Source: Varibaculum prostatecancerukia
GTDB lineage: Bacteria; Actinomycetota; Actinomycetes; Actinomycetales; Actinomycetaceae
Assembly (NCBI RefSeq): GCF_943169825.2
Contig: NZ_OW968402.1
Coordinates: forward strand, 1,984,001-2,048,000
Direction of reading: 5' to 3'
DNA: 64,000 nt
Below the pieces are notes generated by a model. The model did not search any database. It was not told where the DNA came from and worked only from the letters and a program-made list of their open reading frames with translations. The position numbers were made by a program, and so were the translations under genes. Positions 56,101-64,000 of the stretch are shown here, piece after piece; position 1 is the stretch's first letter, and every line of letters starts with the position of its first letter.

Positions 56101-56887
56101 TGCCTCCGGAGATATGACTGAAATGTCTCGTGGGCACGCTGATTACCAGATCACTCTGGCCGATGTGCAACAGGCTCCCAAGACAGTGGTTACTTCCCCC
56201 GAATGGTCAGGCAGTGAACACGGAGGACGGCGCTACACCGCGTTTAGCCAAAACGTAGAGTACCACAAGCCCTGGCACACTTTGACGGGTCGGATGCACT
56301 ACTACCTGGATCACGATTGGATGTGTGCCTACGGGGAATCCCTGCCCACCTATCGGCCTCCGCTGGATTTGCATCACCTATTTGGGGAACCCGCACCGGG
56401 CATGGTGCGCGGGGATGGCACCCCCAGTGCCGAGGTCGCAGTCCGCTACCTCACTCCCCATAACAAGTGGGCGATTCACTCCCAGTATTTCGATAATCTC
56501 TATATGCTCACTCTCGGTCGCGGCGGACAAACCGTGTGGATGTCTCCGCAGGATGCCGCCAAGATCGGGGTACGCGATAACGAATGGATTGAAGCCCACA
56601 ACCGTAACGGAGTGGTTAGCGCCCGCGCGATTGTGTCCCACCGGATCCCGGAGGGAACCGTATTTATGTATCACGCACAAGAACGGATTACCCATACTCC
56701 GCTTAACCAGTCAACCGGTAAACGTGGCGGTACCCATAACTCCTTGACCCGCATCTTTATTAAACCAACGCACCTGTTGGGCGGATATGGACAGTTCTCG
56801 TATGCCTTCAACTACACCGGTCCTACCGGCAATCAACGCGATGAAGTCACTTATATTCGCCGCCGCAGCCAGGAGGTGGAGTTCTAA
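53186..56887 (+). CDS. narG: Respiratory nitrate reductase alpha subunit
   Basis: 1,233 residues, full length. The FS0 cluster region HGVNCTGSCSWRVFVKDGL (~50-68), the molybdenum ligand Asp region SFYDWYADLPVASPQVFGDQ (~214-233) and the C-terminal cofactor contact GKRGGTHNSLTRIF are present. It carries Mo-bisMGD and reduces nitrate to nitrite. No twin-arginine signal, so it should face the cytoplasm. AAAGGA before ATG. Confidence 0.98.
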   Translation: MAVSSLLKLGAKLRRGQVSQDARQMFLVGGREADAFYRQRFSHDKVVRSTHGVNCTGSCSWRVFVKDGLITWEAQAVDYPSTGPDMPDYEPRGCPRGAAFSWYEYSPTRIRHSYVRSVLLDAYRKAKQTHPDPVEAFRAVAADPVASAAYKSARGKGGMVRTSWEEALEIVAAANVATIKDYGPDRIAGFSVLPAMSMVSFGAGARYLQLIGGVNLSFYDWYADLPVASPQVFGDQTDVPEAGDWFNSSYLLVWGSNLPLTRTPDAHFMTEARYHGQKMVSINPDYSDNTKFADEWLRVNPGTDAALATAMGHVILNEFHVGKQSQYFLDYMRAYTDSPFLIKLEETAEGLVPGKFLSAADVSSLPAETKAKPKPEFRFLVMDADGSVKDPGGTLADRFTPEGKGHWNLKMEGVNAELSLYESDAKTAEITLPRFDLVAGESAGSSVGAGTIKRGVPVREVDGHLVTTVFDIMLAHYGVKRAGLPGVWGEDYQDSSNPGTPAWAEEITGVPANATIRIAREFAQNALDSKGRSQIILGAGTNHYFHSDQIYRTILALTSMCGTQGVNGGGWAHYVGQEKVRPITGWTQYSFALDWQRPARQMISTGFWYLTTDQWRYDSLTTDRLTSPASVAQVPKQNIADSLLEATERGWMPAYPQFNRSSLELGRQAQESGKKPAEYVAEQLAAGKLEFAAKDPDNPVNYPRVLFNWRTNLLGSSAKGTEFFLRHMIGADNDVQAEEVPEDQRPRNVRWREQAAKGKLDLVVTADFRNTSTTLHSDVLLPAATWYEKYDLSSTDMHPYVHTFNAAILPPWQARTDFQLFQDLAQLVSQMAGSHLGTQTDVLAAPLGHDSPDELANPAGVVIPREECGWVPGVNMPKIIPIERDYTKIAEKFNSLGPVIEKMGMGTKGVPFTPDKELREMREQFGEIETAIGPRPRLDTDQIAAEFILKFSGTTNGRLATQGFKTLTEKVGASGDMTEMSRGHADYQITLADVQQAPKTVVTSPEWSGSEHGGRRYTAFSQNVEYHKPWHTLTGRMHYYLDHDWMCAYGESLPTYRPPLDLHHLFGEPAPGMVRGDGTPSAEVAVRYLTPHNKWAIHSQYFDNLYMLTLGRGGQTVWMSPQDAAKIGVRDNEWIEAHNRNGVVSARAIVSHRIPEGTVFMYHAQERITHTPLNQSTGKRGGTHNSLTRIFIKPTHLLGGYGQFSYAFNYTGPTGNQRDEVTYIRRRSQEVEF

Positions 56888-56928
56888 ATGTCAGTGGCAG
56901 TTTGCATTTTCTCTAAAGGAGCCCAGTC

Positions 56929-58422
56929 ATGAAAGTAATGAGCCAAGTGGTCATGGTAATGAACCTGGACAAGTGCATTGGTTGCCACACCTGCTCGGTG
57001 ACCTGCAAACAGGCATGGACTAACCGTACCGGCACCGAATATATGTGGTTCAACAATGTGGAGACCCGTCCCGGACTCGGTTATCCGCGCACCTGGGAAG
57101 ACCAGGAAAAGTGGAAGGGTGGCTGGCGGCGCACTGCCTCCGGCAAGTTAGTTCCGCGTTCTGGGGGGAAACTAGCACAGCTGGCTAAAATTTTCGCCAA
57201 CCCCAATATGCCGCAGATAGATGATTATTACGAGCCCTGGACTTACGACTATGACAAGTTGTTGTCGGCTCCGGCAGGTTCGAAAGCGCTACCGGTAGCG
57301 CAGGCGCGTTCTCAGATGAGCGGAAAGCCCCTAAAGAACATCGAGTGGGGGCCAAACTGGGATGACAATCTGGCCGGCTCTACCGAAACCATGCAGGACG
57401 ATCCCACCCTTAAAAAGATGAACCAGAAGGTAAAAGCGGATCTCGAGAGTTCCTTTATGTTCTACCTGCCGCGCATTTGTAATCACTGTTTGAACCCGAC
57501 TTGCGTGGCCGCCTGCCCTTCGGGAGCGATGTATAAACGTACCGAAGATGGGATTGTTCTGGTCGACCAGGATGCTTGTCGCGGTTGGAGGATGTGTGTT
57601 TCGGGTTGCCCCTATAAGAAGGTTTATTTCAACCACAAGAGCGGCAAAGCCGAAAAATGTACTTTCTGTTATCCCCGGATTGAGGCCGGCGATCCTACGG
57701 TTTGCTCCGAAACCTGCGTTGGTAGGCTGCGCTACCTGGGAGTAATCCTTTATGACGCAGATCGAGTCAGCGAGGCAGCCGCAACCGAGGACGAAACTCA
57801 GCTTTACCAGGCACAGCGAGACGTAATGTTGGATCCCTCCGATCCGGAAGTGATTGCAGCTGCGCGGCAAAGCGGGATTCCTGAGTCCTTTATCGAGGCG
57901 GCGCAAAAATCTCCGGTCTATAAGTTGATCGTGGAATATTCTCTGGCGCTGCCCCTGCATCCAGAGTTCCGCACCTTGCCGATGGTTTGGTACATTCCCC
58001 CACTATCTCCGGTAGTTGAGGCGGTTACCGCTTCGGGAGCCGACGGTGAGAACCACAAGGTCCTGCTGACTGCCCTAGCCACTATGCGTATTCCCTTGGA
58101 ATATCTAGCTGACCTATTTGCCGCTGGGGATCCGCGCCCGGTGGAGCGCTCCTTGCGGCGCTTGGCGGCTATGCGTTCCTATATGCGCGATATCAACCTG
58201 GGCGATCAGCCGAACCCGGAAATCCCGGCTGCGGTGGGCATGAGTGAACAACAAGTAAAAGCCATGTACCGGCTGCTATCGATCGCTAAATATAAAGATC
58301 GTTACGTCATTCCCACCACTCATCCCGAAACTGCCCGTACCCCCAGTGAATATATTTGTCCGGTGGGTCAGGGCGCGTCCTCGGGTAAAGTCCCGGTGGA
58401 AATTGGGAGGGCGCCGCGGTGA
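56929..58422 (+). CDS. narH: Respiratory nitrate reductase beta subunit
   Basis: 497 residues with four cysteine groups for three 4Fe-4S and one 3Fe-4S cluster: CIGCHTCSVTCKQAW (~16-30), CNHCLNPTCVAACPSGAMYK (~184-203), CRGWRMCVSGCPYKK (the Trp marks the 3Fe-4S site) and CTFCYPRIEAGDPTVCSETC. Passes electrons from NarI to NarG. AAAGGAG upstream of ATG. Its stop overlaps the narJ start (GTGA). Confidence 0.98.
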   Translation: MKVMSQVVMVMNLDKCIGCHTCSVTCKQAWTNRTGTEYMWFNNVETRPGLGYPRTWEDQEKWKGGWRRTASGKLVPRSGGKLAQLAKIFANPNMPQIDDYYEPWTYDYDKLLSAPAGSKALPVAQARSQMSGKPLKNIEWGPNWDDNLAGSTETMQDDPTLKKMNQKVKADLESSFMFYLPRICNHCLNPTCVAACPSGAMYKRTEDGIVLVDQDACRGWRMCVSGCPYKKVYFNHKSGKAEKCTFCYPRIEAGDPTVCSETCVGRLRYLGVILYDADRVSEAAATEDETQLYQAQRDVMLDPSDPEVIAAARQSGIPESFIEAAQKSPVYKLIVEYSLALPLHPEFRTLPMVWYIPPLSPVVEAVTASGADGENHKVLLTALATMRIPLEYLADLFAAGDPRPVERSLRRLAAMRSYMRDINLGDQPNPEIPAAVGMSEQQVKAMYRLLSIAKYKDRYVIPTTHPETARTPSEYICPVGQGASSGKVPVEIGRAPR

Positions 58423-59144
58423 ACTCCAAGGTTTCTTTCATTCCTACCCGGCAGGAGGCGCCCCCGGTAAACGCGGTGGCTCTCGAGCCGAACCAGCGCT
58501 CTGCTGCTCTTATGGCATGCGCGCTGCTTTTGGATTATCCCGGTGACAACCTAGAGAAAATCCTTTCGCAGGTAAAAGCAGAAGCTGAGCTGCTACCCGA
58601 GGCTATCGGGCAAGAGCTACGAGAGTTTTGTTCCTGGGCTCGCATGCGCGGGGTTCGCGGGGTACAAGAGGACTACGTAGAAACTTTTGACCGTAAACGC
58701 CGCTGCGCCCTGGAGCTAACCTATTACGCCACTGGAGATACCCGGCAACGCGGGATCGCGCTTACGGTGTTTTCAGATTTATTTAGCGCCGTAGGATTTG
58801 AACCTCCCCACCGGGAATCTTTACCCGACTATCTACCTCGGGTTTTAGAGTTGGCAGCCCGCTGTGAGGGCGAAGATGTAGCTTTAGTGTTGGGCGCGAT
58901 CGCCGCCAGCCGGGAGGGTATCGAAGTGCTGCATGCCGCGCTATGCTCTCTGGATTCTCCCTGGCAAAAAATAGTAAATGCCCTGCGCATGGTGTTGGGA
59001 GAAGCTGACAGTGAAACCAGCCAGCGCATGGAGCGCCTAATCCGTCAAGGCCCGCCTACCGAATTGGTGGGCTTAGACGACAGTAATAACTTACCGTGGC
59101 CACAGTTAGCCCCGGTTCAATCAGACACCGCGAGCGAAGGGTGA
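58419..59144 (+). CDS. narJ: Nitrate reductase assembly chaperone
   Basis: 241 residues, TorD/NarJ family helical chaperone that holds NarGH until cofactor insertion and membrane docking. The conserved VQEDYVETFDRKRRCALELT segment (~87-106) is diagnostic. GTG start overlaps narH stop. The first ~25 residues are poorly conserved. Confidence 0.94.
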   Translation: MNSKVSFIPTRQEAPPVNAVALEPNQRSAALMACALLLDYPGDNLEKILSQVKAEAELLPEAIGQELREFCSWARMRGVRGVQEDYVETFDRKRRCALELTYYATGDTRQRGIALTVFSDLFSAVGFEPPHRESLPDYLPRVLELAARCEGEDVALVLGAIAASREGIEVLHAALCSLDSPWQKIVNALRMVLGEADSETSQRMERLIRQGPPTELVGLDDSNNLPWPQLAPVQSDTASEG

Positions 59145-59148
59145 AGTC

Positions 59149-59925
59149 ATGGACGTATTGTTTTGGGGAGTATTTCCCTACATTTGCATTACGCTGCTAG
59201 TTGCCGGTCTTATCTGGCGTTACCGCTCTGACCAGTATGGATGGACTTCCGAGTCCTCACAGCTACGGGAAGCTAAAATCCTGCGACTAGCTTCCCCGCT
59301 ATTCCATTTCGGGATCCTGTTCGTACTGGTGGGACACTTTATGGGGCTATTTATTCCCGACTGGATGACCGAGTCTATGGGGGTCACCCAGCATCAGTAC
59401 CACCTGCTAGCCACTTTTGGGGGCACCGTGGCAGGGATTGCGGCGCTGGTCGGTTTTATTGGTTTACTGTGGCGGCGTTTCGTAAACCATTCGGTACGTT
59501 TCGCTACTACCGGCCGCGACCTGGTGGCCTATGTATTCTTGGCGATCCCCCTGGCGTTGGGGGCAATAGCTACTGCCGCCAACCAGCTTTTTGGAGCAGA
59601 TGGCGGCTATAACTATCGCAAGACAATTTCGGTGTGGCTGCGTTCCCTGTTTATGCTGCAACCGCGAGTAGATCTAATGGTCGATGTGCCGCTCAGTTTC
59701 AAGCTGCATATTATTGCCGGCTTGCTGCTGTTGGCGGTCTGGCCTTTCACCCGCCTAGTGCACGTGCTCTCGGCTCCGGTGGGTTACGTTACTCGGCCTC
59801 CGATCGTTTACCGGTCACGGCGCCCCGCGACTGCCGCTAGCCCTGAAAAGCCGGGCTGGGCCCCGGTTCGGGCTACTGCTGCTGGCGGTGAGGACGCAGG
59901 AGGAGCGCCTGCGCAGGGAGCCTAA
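59149..59925 (+). CDS. narI: Respiratory nitrate reductase gamma subunit
   Basis: 258 residues, five membrane helices, di-heme b quinol oxidase subunit. Axial His candidates lie in FHFGILFVLVGHFMGLF (~50-66) and in the later helix KLHIIAGLLLLAVWPFTRLV (~186). It oxidises menaquinol on the outer side. A ~45-residue Ala/Gly/Pro-rich tail follows the last helix. Starts four bases after narJ. Confidence 0.96.
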   Translation: MDVLFWGVFPYICITLLVAGLIWRYRSDQYGWTSESSQLREAKILRLASPLFHFGILFVLVGHFMGLFIPDWMTESMGVTQHQYHLLATFGGTVAGIAALVGFIGLLWRRFVNHSVRFATTGRDLVAYVFLAIPLALGAIATAANQLFGADGGYNYRKTISVWLRSLFMLQPRVDLMVDVPLSFKLHIIAGLLLLAVWPFTRLVHVLSAPVGYVTRPPIVYRSRRPATAASPEKPGWAPVRATAAGGEDAGGAPAQGA

Positions 59926-60041
59926 TTCGGGGAACTTTTACTAGGCTGTCGGACTGAGCTTCGTGATGCCGGCAGCTTCGTAGTTTTCTCCCTATTTATT
60001 CCGCGCTATCAAGGCTTTTCCGATATTTTCCTCGAATTTAC

Positions 60042-60055
60042 GATAATCTGTGCCT
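60042..60055 (+). promoter_or_regulatory. Candidate promoter giving a leaderless mRNA
   Basis: GATAAT (60042-60047) lies eight bases before the ATG at 60056 and there is no ribosome site, so transcription would begin at or within a base or two of the start codon. The -35 region is weak (TTCCGA). Confidence 0.35.
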
Positions 60056-60460
60056 ATGCCAAAATATCGTATATCTACTATCGCCAACCTGCTAGGGGTC
60101 AGTGATGACACCATTCGCCGTTGGCTCGATGAAAACCTAATCAAAGCAGTTACCGGATCTGGACCCAAGCGGGTGGACGGCGCCTCAGTTGCCCGTTTCT
60201 TGCAGGAACGACCTAGTGCCATACATCTGGGAGAAAAACCTAACCAGTCAATCCGTAACCACTTCCAAGGTCTAGTGATAGCTCTGAAAAAAGGCCAAGT
60301 AATGAGCCAGGTGGATCTGCAGTGCGGGCCCTACCGGGTGGTTTCCTTGGTCTCTACCGAAGCGGTGGAAGAACTTAACTTAGAGGTAGGTTCAGCGGCT
60401 ACCGCCCAGATCAAAGCGACTAACGTTTCGGTGCAGCTCCCAGAAGGAGAAAAACTGTGA
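60056..60460 (+). CDS. HTH-TOBE (Mop-like) molybdate-responsive regulator
   Basis: 134 residues. The N-terminal MerR/excisionase-type HTH (YRISTIANLLGVSDDTIRRW, ~5-24) is joined to a C-terminal TOBE/Mop domain (~65-134, NHFQGLVIALKKGQVMSQVD and SVSTEAVEELNLEVG-type end), the fold that binds molybdate in ModE, ModC and Mop. It probably senses molybdate and controls the mod genes or nar; direct DNA target unknown. Its stop overlaps the modA start. Confidence 0.82.
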   Translation: MPKYRISTIANLLGVSDDTIRRWLDENLIKAVTGSGPKRVDGASVARFLQERPSAIHLGEKPNQSIRNHFQGLVIALKKGQVMSQVDLQCGPYRVVSLVSTEAVEELNLEVGSAATAQIKATNVSVQLPEGEKL

Positions 60461-61254
60461 AAAAGTTTCGTCTTCTCGCCCTAGCTGCTGGGCTTGCTTT
60501 GACCCTCGGTGCCTGCTCGGCTTCCGGAGGTACTAAGGCCACAGAAAGCAAGACTCCGACTGAAAAAACCCAGTTAACGGTGTTCGCTGCCGCCTCCCTA
60601 AATAAAGCCTTCCCGGAAATAGTAGAGAAGGTACTGAAAAAGTCCGACCCCAATATCGAGGTAAAGTTTTCTTTCGAAGGTTCATCTACCCTGGTAGATC
60701 AACTAAAGAATGGCGCGGCGGCCGACGTGTTTGCTTCAGCTGACGAAAAGAACATGACCAAAGCGACCGATGCGGATCTGGTTAGCGAGGTTAAACCCTT
60801 CGCCTCCAATACCCTGGCGCTAATCGTCCCCAAAGGTAATCCCGCCAAGATCACCGGGCTAGACGCCTCTTTGGATGGCAAAAAACTGGTGGTTTGCGCC
60901 GAGGGCGTGCCTTGCGGCAATGCCACCAAGGAACTGCAAGAAAAACTAGGCGTCACTCTGAAGCCGGTATCGGAGGAACAGAAAGTTACCGATGTGCGCG
61001 GCAAAGTTGAAAGCGGTGAGGCCGACGCGGGACTGGTTTACCAGACCGACGCCCTAGCTGCCGGAGACAAAGTAGAGATTATCAAAGTTAAGGGAATCGA
61101 ACAGGTAGTTAACGCCTACCCGATTACTTTGGTGAAAGCCTCTAACAACCAGGAGGCAGCTAAGAAGTTTATCGCGGCTGTCCTGTCTGACGAGGGCCTA
61201 AAGATCCTGGAAAACTATGGTTTCTCTGCTCCCCTGTCAACAGATAAGAGCTAA
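60457..61254 (+). CDS. modA: Molybdate-binding lipoprotein
   Basis: 265 residues. Lipoprotein signal with lipobox TLGACSAS (Cys ~21), then a type II binding protein: LTVFAAASLNKAFPEI (~44-59), FEGSSTLVDQLKNGAAADVF and the ligand-side segment EAKVESGEADAGLVYQTD-like C-terminal lobe (VESGEADAGLVYQTDALA). GTG start overlaps the regulator stop (GTGA), so the sensor and binding protein are made together. Confidence 0.94.
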   Translation: MKKFRLLALAAGLALTLGACSASGGTKATESKTPTEKTQLTVFAAASLNKAFPEIVEKVLKKSDPNIEVKFSFEGSSTLVDQLKNGAAADVFASADEKNMTKATDADLVSEVKPFASNTLALIVPKGNPAKITGLDASLDGKKLVVCAEGVPCGNATKELQEKLGVTLKPVSEEQKVTDVRGKVESGEADAGLVYQTDALAAGDKVEIIKVKGIEQVVNAYPITLVKASNNQEAAKKFIAAVLSDEGLKILENYGFSAPLSTDKS

Positions 61255-61262
61255 CACTTCCC

Positions 61263-62852
61263 TTGCGTAAGTCTTTCGGAGCTAATCAAGCGGCGGGATC
61301 TCCAGCTTGGCTGTGGGGCCCCGCCACCTTGGCGTTACTTTTCCTGCTGATCCCTTTCGCCGCCTTGGTGATGCGGGTACATTGGGGGCAGATTCCACAG
61401 CTACTGGCCACTACCCAAAGCCAGGACGCTCTTTGGCTGTCCTTAAAAACCTGCCTGACGTCTACTGCGCTGTGTATTGTCTGCGGGGTGCCGCTCGCGT
61501 TGTGGCTCGCCCAGGCACGCAATAGTTTCTTTCCTCGCCTGGTACGCACCTTTGTCACTCTCCCGATGGTATTGCCCCCGGTCGTTGCCGGTCTGGTGCT
61601 ACTAATCACCTGGGGACGGATGGGGATTTTAGGGTCGAAGCTGGATCTATTAGGGATTCAGATTGGGTTCACCACCTTGGCGGTAATTATTGCCCAAACT
61701 TTCGTGGCGATGCCCTTCCTGATTACTTCTTTAGAGGGCGCGCTGCGCACTCGGGGTTTCCAATATGAGGCCGCAGCCCGGGGGTTAGGCGCCTCCCGCA
61801 CCCGAACCCTTCTACAGGTAACTTTGCCGCTATCGGCACCCGCAATCGTGTCCGCTACTGCCTTAGCGTTTTCGCGTTGCCTAGGAGAGTTTGGGGCAAC
61901 CATTACTTTTGCCGGCTCCCTGCAAGGTATTTCCCGCACCCTTCCCCTAGAGGTATATCTGCAGCGCGAAACCGATACTGACCTGGCGCTTTCTTTATCT
62001 TTAGTGATTATTGCCCTGGCAATTGTGATAGTAGGTGGCACCCAGGTACTTTCCGACTTCTGGTACTCACGCCTGATGGGGCGACAAAAGCAAAACGACG
62101 CCCCGGGAGCAGTAGGCGCGATTAGCGGTCTTTCCAAAAAAGTTGCACGCGAAAAACAGGCTGGCCCCGGGGTGCATCTGGATGCGAAAATCGCGGTGCG
62201 TAACCTGGATGTGGATTTAGATTTTGCTCCCGGCTCCGCCACCGCCTTGCTGGGCCCGAATGGGGCGGGAAAATCTACCATTATTTCCCTGTTGGCCGGA
62301 ACACTGGTACCGGATTCTGGCTCTATTAAATGGAGCGTCGACCAGCCCCGGATTGTCCTCCTCGCCCAAGACCCGGCGCTATTTCCGCATATGTCCGTGC
62401 TGCGTAACGTAGTGTTTGGGTTGCGCTGCTTAGGGATCGATAGGCCGCGCGCTGAAAAGCTGGCTCGCGCCCAACTAGACTCCGTAGGCATGCAGACCTT
62501 AGAGCGCCGCCGTCCCCATCAGCTTTCCGGCGGTCAAAAGCAACGCGCCGCTATTGCCCGGGCGATGGCGATTGAACCGGATGTGGTGTTACTGGACGAA
62601 CCGATGGCCTCCCTAGACGTAGAGGTAGCCGATCAGCTGCGGCTGTTATTGCGGGAACGGATTGGGGGTGCCACCACTATCCAGGTCACCCACGACCTAA
62701 CCGATGTGATTGCCTTAGATTGCCAGGTAGTAGTGCTAAAACATGGGAAAGTTACTCGGCGCGGCTATTGGCGCGACCTATTCGAGGAAACTGAAGATCG
62801 GTTCTTGCAGCAACTAACCCGCAAAGCCCAGCTAGATAACGCTATTAAATAG
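61263..62852 (+). CDS. Fused molybdate ABC permease and ATPase (ModB-ModC)
   Basis: 529 residues. Residues ~1-265 are a ModB permease with five to six helices and the cytoplasmic EAA loop (EAAARGLGASRTRTLLQVTL, ~175). Residues ~300-529 are the ATPase: Walker A LLGPNGAGKSTI, signature LSGGQKQRAAIARA, Walker B VVLLDEPMASLD. It ends shortly after the H-loop and lacks the TOBE domain of normal ModC. Start is TTG at 61263, eight bases after modA; no good ribosome site, so translation may be coupled. Confidence 0.92.
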   Translation: MRKSFGANQAAGSPAWLWGPATLALLFLLIPFAALVMRVHWGQIPQLLATTQSQDALWLSLKTCLTSTALCIVCGVPLALWLAQARNSFFPRLVRTFVTLPMVLPPVVAGLVLLITWGRMGILGSKLDLLGIQIGFTTLAVIIAQTFVAMPFLITSLEGALRTRGFQYEAAARGLGASRTRTLLQVTLPLSAPAIVSATALAFSRCLGEFGATITFAGSLQGISRTLPLEVYLQRETDTDLALSLSLVIIALAIVIVGGTQVLSDFWYSRLMGRQKQNDAPGAVGAISGLSKKVAREKQAGPGVHLDAKIAVRNLDVDLDFAPGSATALLGPNGAGKSTIISLLAGTLVPDSGSIKWSVDQPRIVLLAQDPALFPHMSVLRNVVFGLRCLGIDRPRAEKLARAQLDSVGMQTLERRRPHQLSGGQKQRAAIARAMAIEPDVVLLDEPMASLDVEVADQLRLLLRERIGGATTIQVTHDLTDVIALDCQVVVLKHGKVTRRGYWRDLFEETEDRFLQQLTRKAQLDNAIK

Positions 62853-62935
62853 GATTCACGGTTAGCTTTGTAGGACAACGACGGGTGGGAAATCTGGGTT
62901 AGGGGTGCTTGCAGGCTGCAGGTAAGCTAACATCC

Positions 62936-64000
62936 ATGAGCATGTCCCGTTCCGCGAAGAGCGGCCCGATCGCTTCCTCCTCTGCGTCTTCCTCCCAGGC
63001 TGCCTTTAAGGTCGTACCTACTCCGATTACCGCCGAAGACCGTTTAATCGCCGATTTTAGCCGTAATCTGCATACTCACCCCCGGGTGCTGGTGGGCACC
63101 GGAGATGATTGCGCGGTTTTGGCGCATCCTGATTCTCGCTCCGTTATTTCCACCGATGTGCTGGTTGAGGGAGTACATTTTCGCCGCGACTGGATGAGCC
63201 TAGAACAGATTGGCCAGCGCGCGGCCGCTCAAAACGCCGCCGATATTGCGGCGATGGGAGCCAGCGCCCATAGCGCGGTCGCGGCGGTAACTGTTCCCAA
63301 AGAAATGGGCAAGACTGAGATGAATGCCTTGGCTGCCGGGCTGACAAAAGGGTTAGAGAGTTACGGGTACTCCCTGGTAGGAGGAGATTTATCGCGCGGA
63401 TCTTGCCTGCAGGTGGCAGTTACGGTTATCGGGGATTTACAAGGTCGGTCTCCCCTGCTGCGCAGTGGGGCAAAAGCGGGTGACCTGGTGTATTTCTCCG
63501 GCAATCTGGGGGATTCGGCTGCCGGTTTAGCGCTGCTAGAACGCTTTCAAAGTCCGGCAGTGGCGGTAAATGATCCTGCCCTTCCTAAAACCTTGCACAA
63601 CCTTGCGGATGAGGTGATTTCTCGCTATCAAGTGCCGCAGGTTCCTGCCGATCTTGCGCCGCAACTGGCGGGGGCAGGCGTGCATGCATTGATGGATGTT
63701 TCCGATGGGCTCACCCGTGACGGAGCGAAAATAGCTGTCGCCTCCGGAGTGGTTATTGATTTACAGCGTGAACTGTTGGAAAAGTACGCGAGCCGGTTAT
63801 CAGGGCTTGCTCATGCCCTGGGGATTAACGCTTGGGATTGGGTTTTAGGCGGCGGCGAAGACCACGGGTTACTTTGTACCGCGCCCGCAGGATTTTCGAT
63901 TCCCGGATTTTCCGCCATTGGACGGGTACTACCAGCAAACTCGCCTGGGCATACGGAATGCAGCGAAAGTAGCGGCGAGGACGCAGGGGTCACTAATCCC
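62936..64000 (+). CDS. thiL: Thiamine-monophosphate kinase, 3' end outside window
   Basis: 355 codons from ATG at 62936 to the window edge, still open. After a Ser/Ala-rich start (~1-25) come VGTGDDCAVL (~54), STDVLVEGVHFRRDWM (~74), AAQNAADIAAMGA (~95), VGGDLSRG (~143) and MDVSDGLTRDG (~257), all ThiL/AIR-synthase-superfamily motifs for Mg and substrate binding. It phosphorylates thiamine monophosphate to the diphosphate. Unrelated to the molybdate genes. ATG at 62942 is an alternative. Confidence 0.93.
   Translation, partial: MSMSRSAKSGPIASSSASSSQAAFKVVPTPITAEDRLIADFSRNLHTHPRVLVGTGDDCAVLAHPDSRSVISTDVLVEGVHFRRDWMSLEQIGQRAAAQNAADIAAMGASAHSAVAAVTVPKEMGKTEMNALAAGLTKGLESYGYSLVGGDLSRGSCLQVAVTVIGDLQGRSPLLRSGAKAGDLVYFSGNLGDSAAGLALLERFQSPAVAVNDPALPKTLHNLADEVISRYQVPQVPADLAPQLAGAGVHALMDVSDGLTRDGAKIAVASGVVIDLQRELLEKYASRLSGLAHALGINAWDWVLGGGEDHGLLCTAPAGFSIPGFSAIGRVLPANSPGHTECSESSGEDAGVTNP

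Overview
The window is chromosomal DNA of moderate GC from a Gram-positive actinobacterium, most likely a facultative anaerobe of the Actinomycetaceae type; I cannot fix the genus from sequence alone. The support is a menJ-linked 14-subunit complex I locus, menaquinone genes of actinobacterial type, DUF3152 and DUF6457 proteins, many GTG/TTG starts and dense stop/start overlaps. I see no phage, integrase, transposase, CRISPR array, tRNA or rRNA.

Layout. (1) 1-9,832: the end-truncated gene of an acidic unknown protein, a large FAD/Fe-S 2-hydroxyacid dehydrogenase, a CruF-like membrane protein, pyruvate phosphate dikinase, a DUF3152 metalloprotease and a small membrane protein. (2) 9,829-28,498 (minus strand): menJ, a 36-codon small ORF, nuoABCDEFGHIJKLMN and a polyprenyl diphosphate synthase. 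Most junctions overlap, so this looks like one operon coupling NADH oxidation to the supply and tail reduction of menaquinone. (3) 28,789-34,443: menG, a HAD phosphatase, a histidine phosphatase, a PLDc_N-type membrane protein, menA and a degenerate menE-like gene. (4) 34,444-38,587: mgtE behind a long structured leader, a sirtuin, tatA and tatC. (5) 38,736-51,595: a molybdenum-cofactor cluster (DUF6457-moaA-moaD, then moaE, moeB-moeA-moaC-mobA, mog), split by a xylose island (xylB, xylA, sugar porter, ROK repressor). (6) 51,792-62,852: nitrate transporter narK, narGHJI, a HTH-TOBE regulator, modA and a fused modBC. The window ends inside thiL.

How it works together: complex I and perhaps the 2-hydroxyacid dehydrogenase feed electrons into menaquinol. 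NarGHI oxidises menaquinol with nitrate. ModABC brings in molybdate, the moa/moe/mob genes build the Mo-bisMGD cofactor, and NarK moves nitrate and nitrite. No nitrite reductase is present here, so nitrite is the expected product as far as this window shows.

The most unusual non-coding signal is a family of roughly 105-base palindromic elements, with compensating changes between copies. They lie only in three tail-to-tail gene junctions (moaD/xylB, ROK/moaE, mobA/mog). Two near-identical copies in direct orientation bracket the xylose island. Other points are a translationally coupled small ORF before nuoA, an apparently over-represented octamer GAGGACGC, a possible new leader RNA before mgtE, and a MenE-like protein lacking recognisable ATP-loop and A10-lysine signatures.
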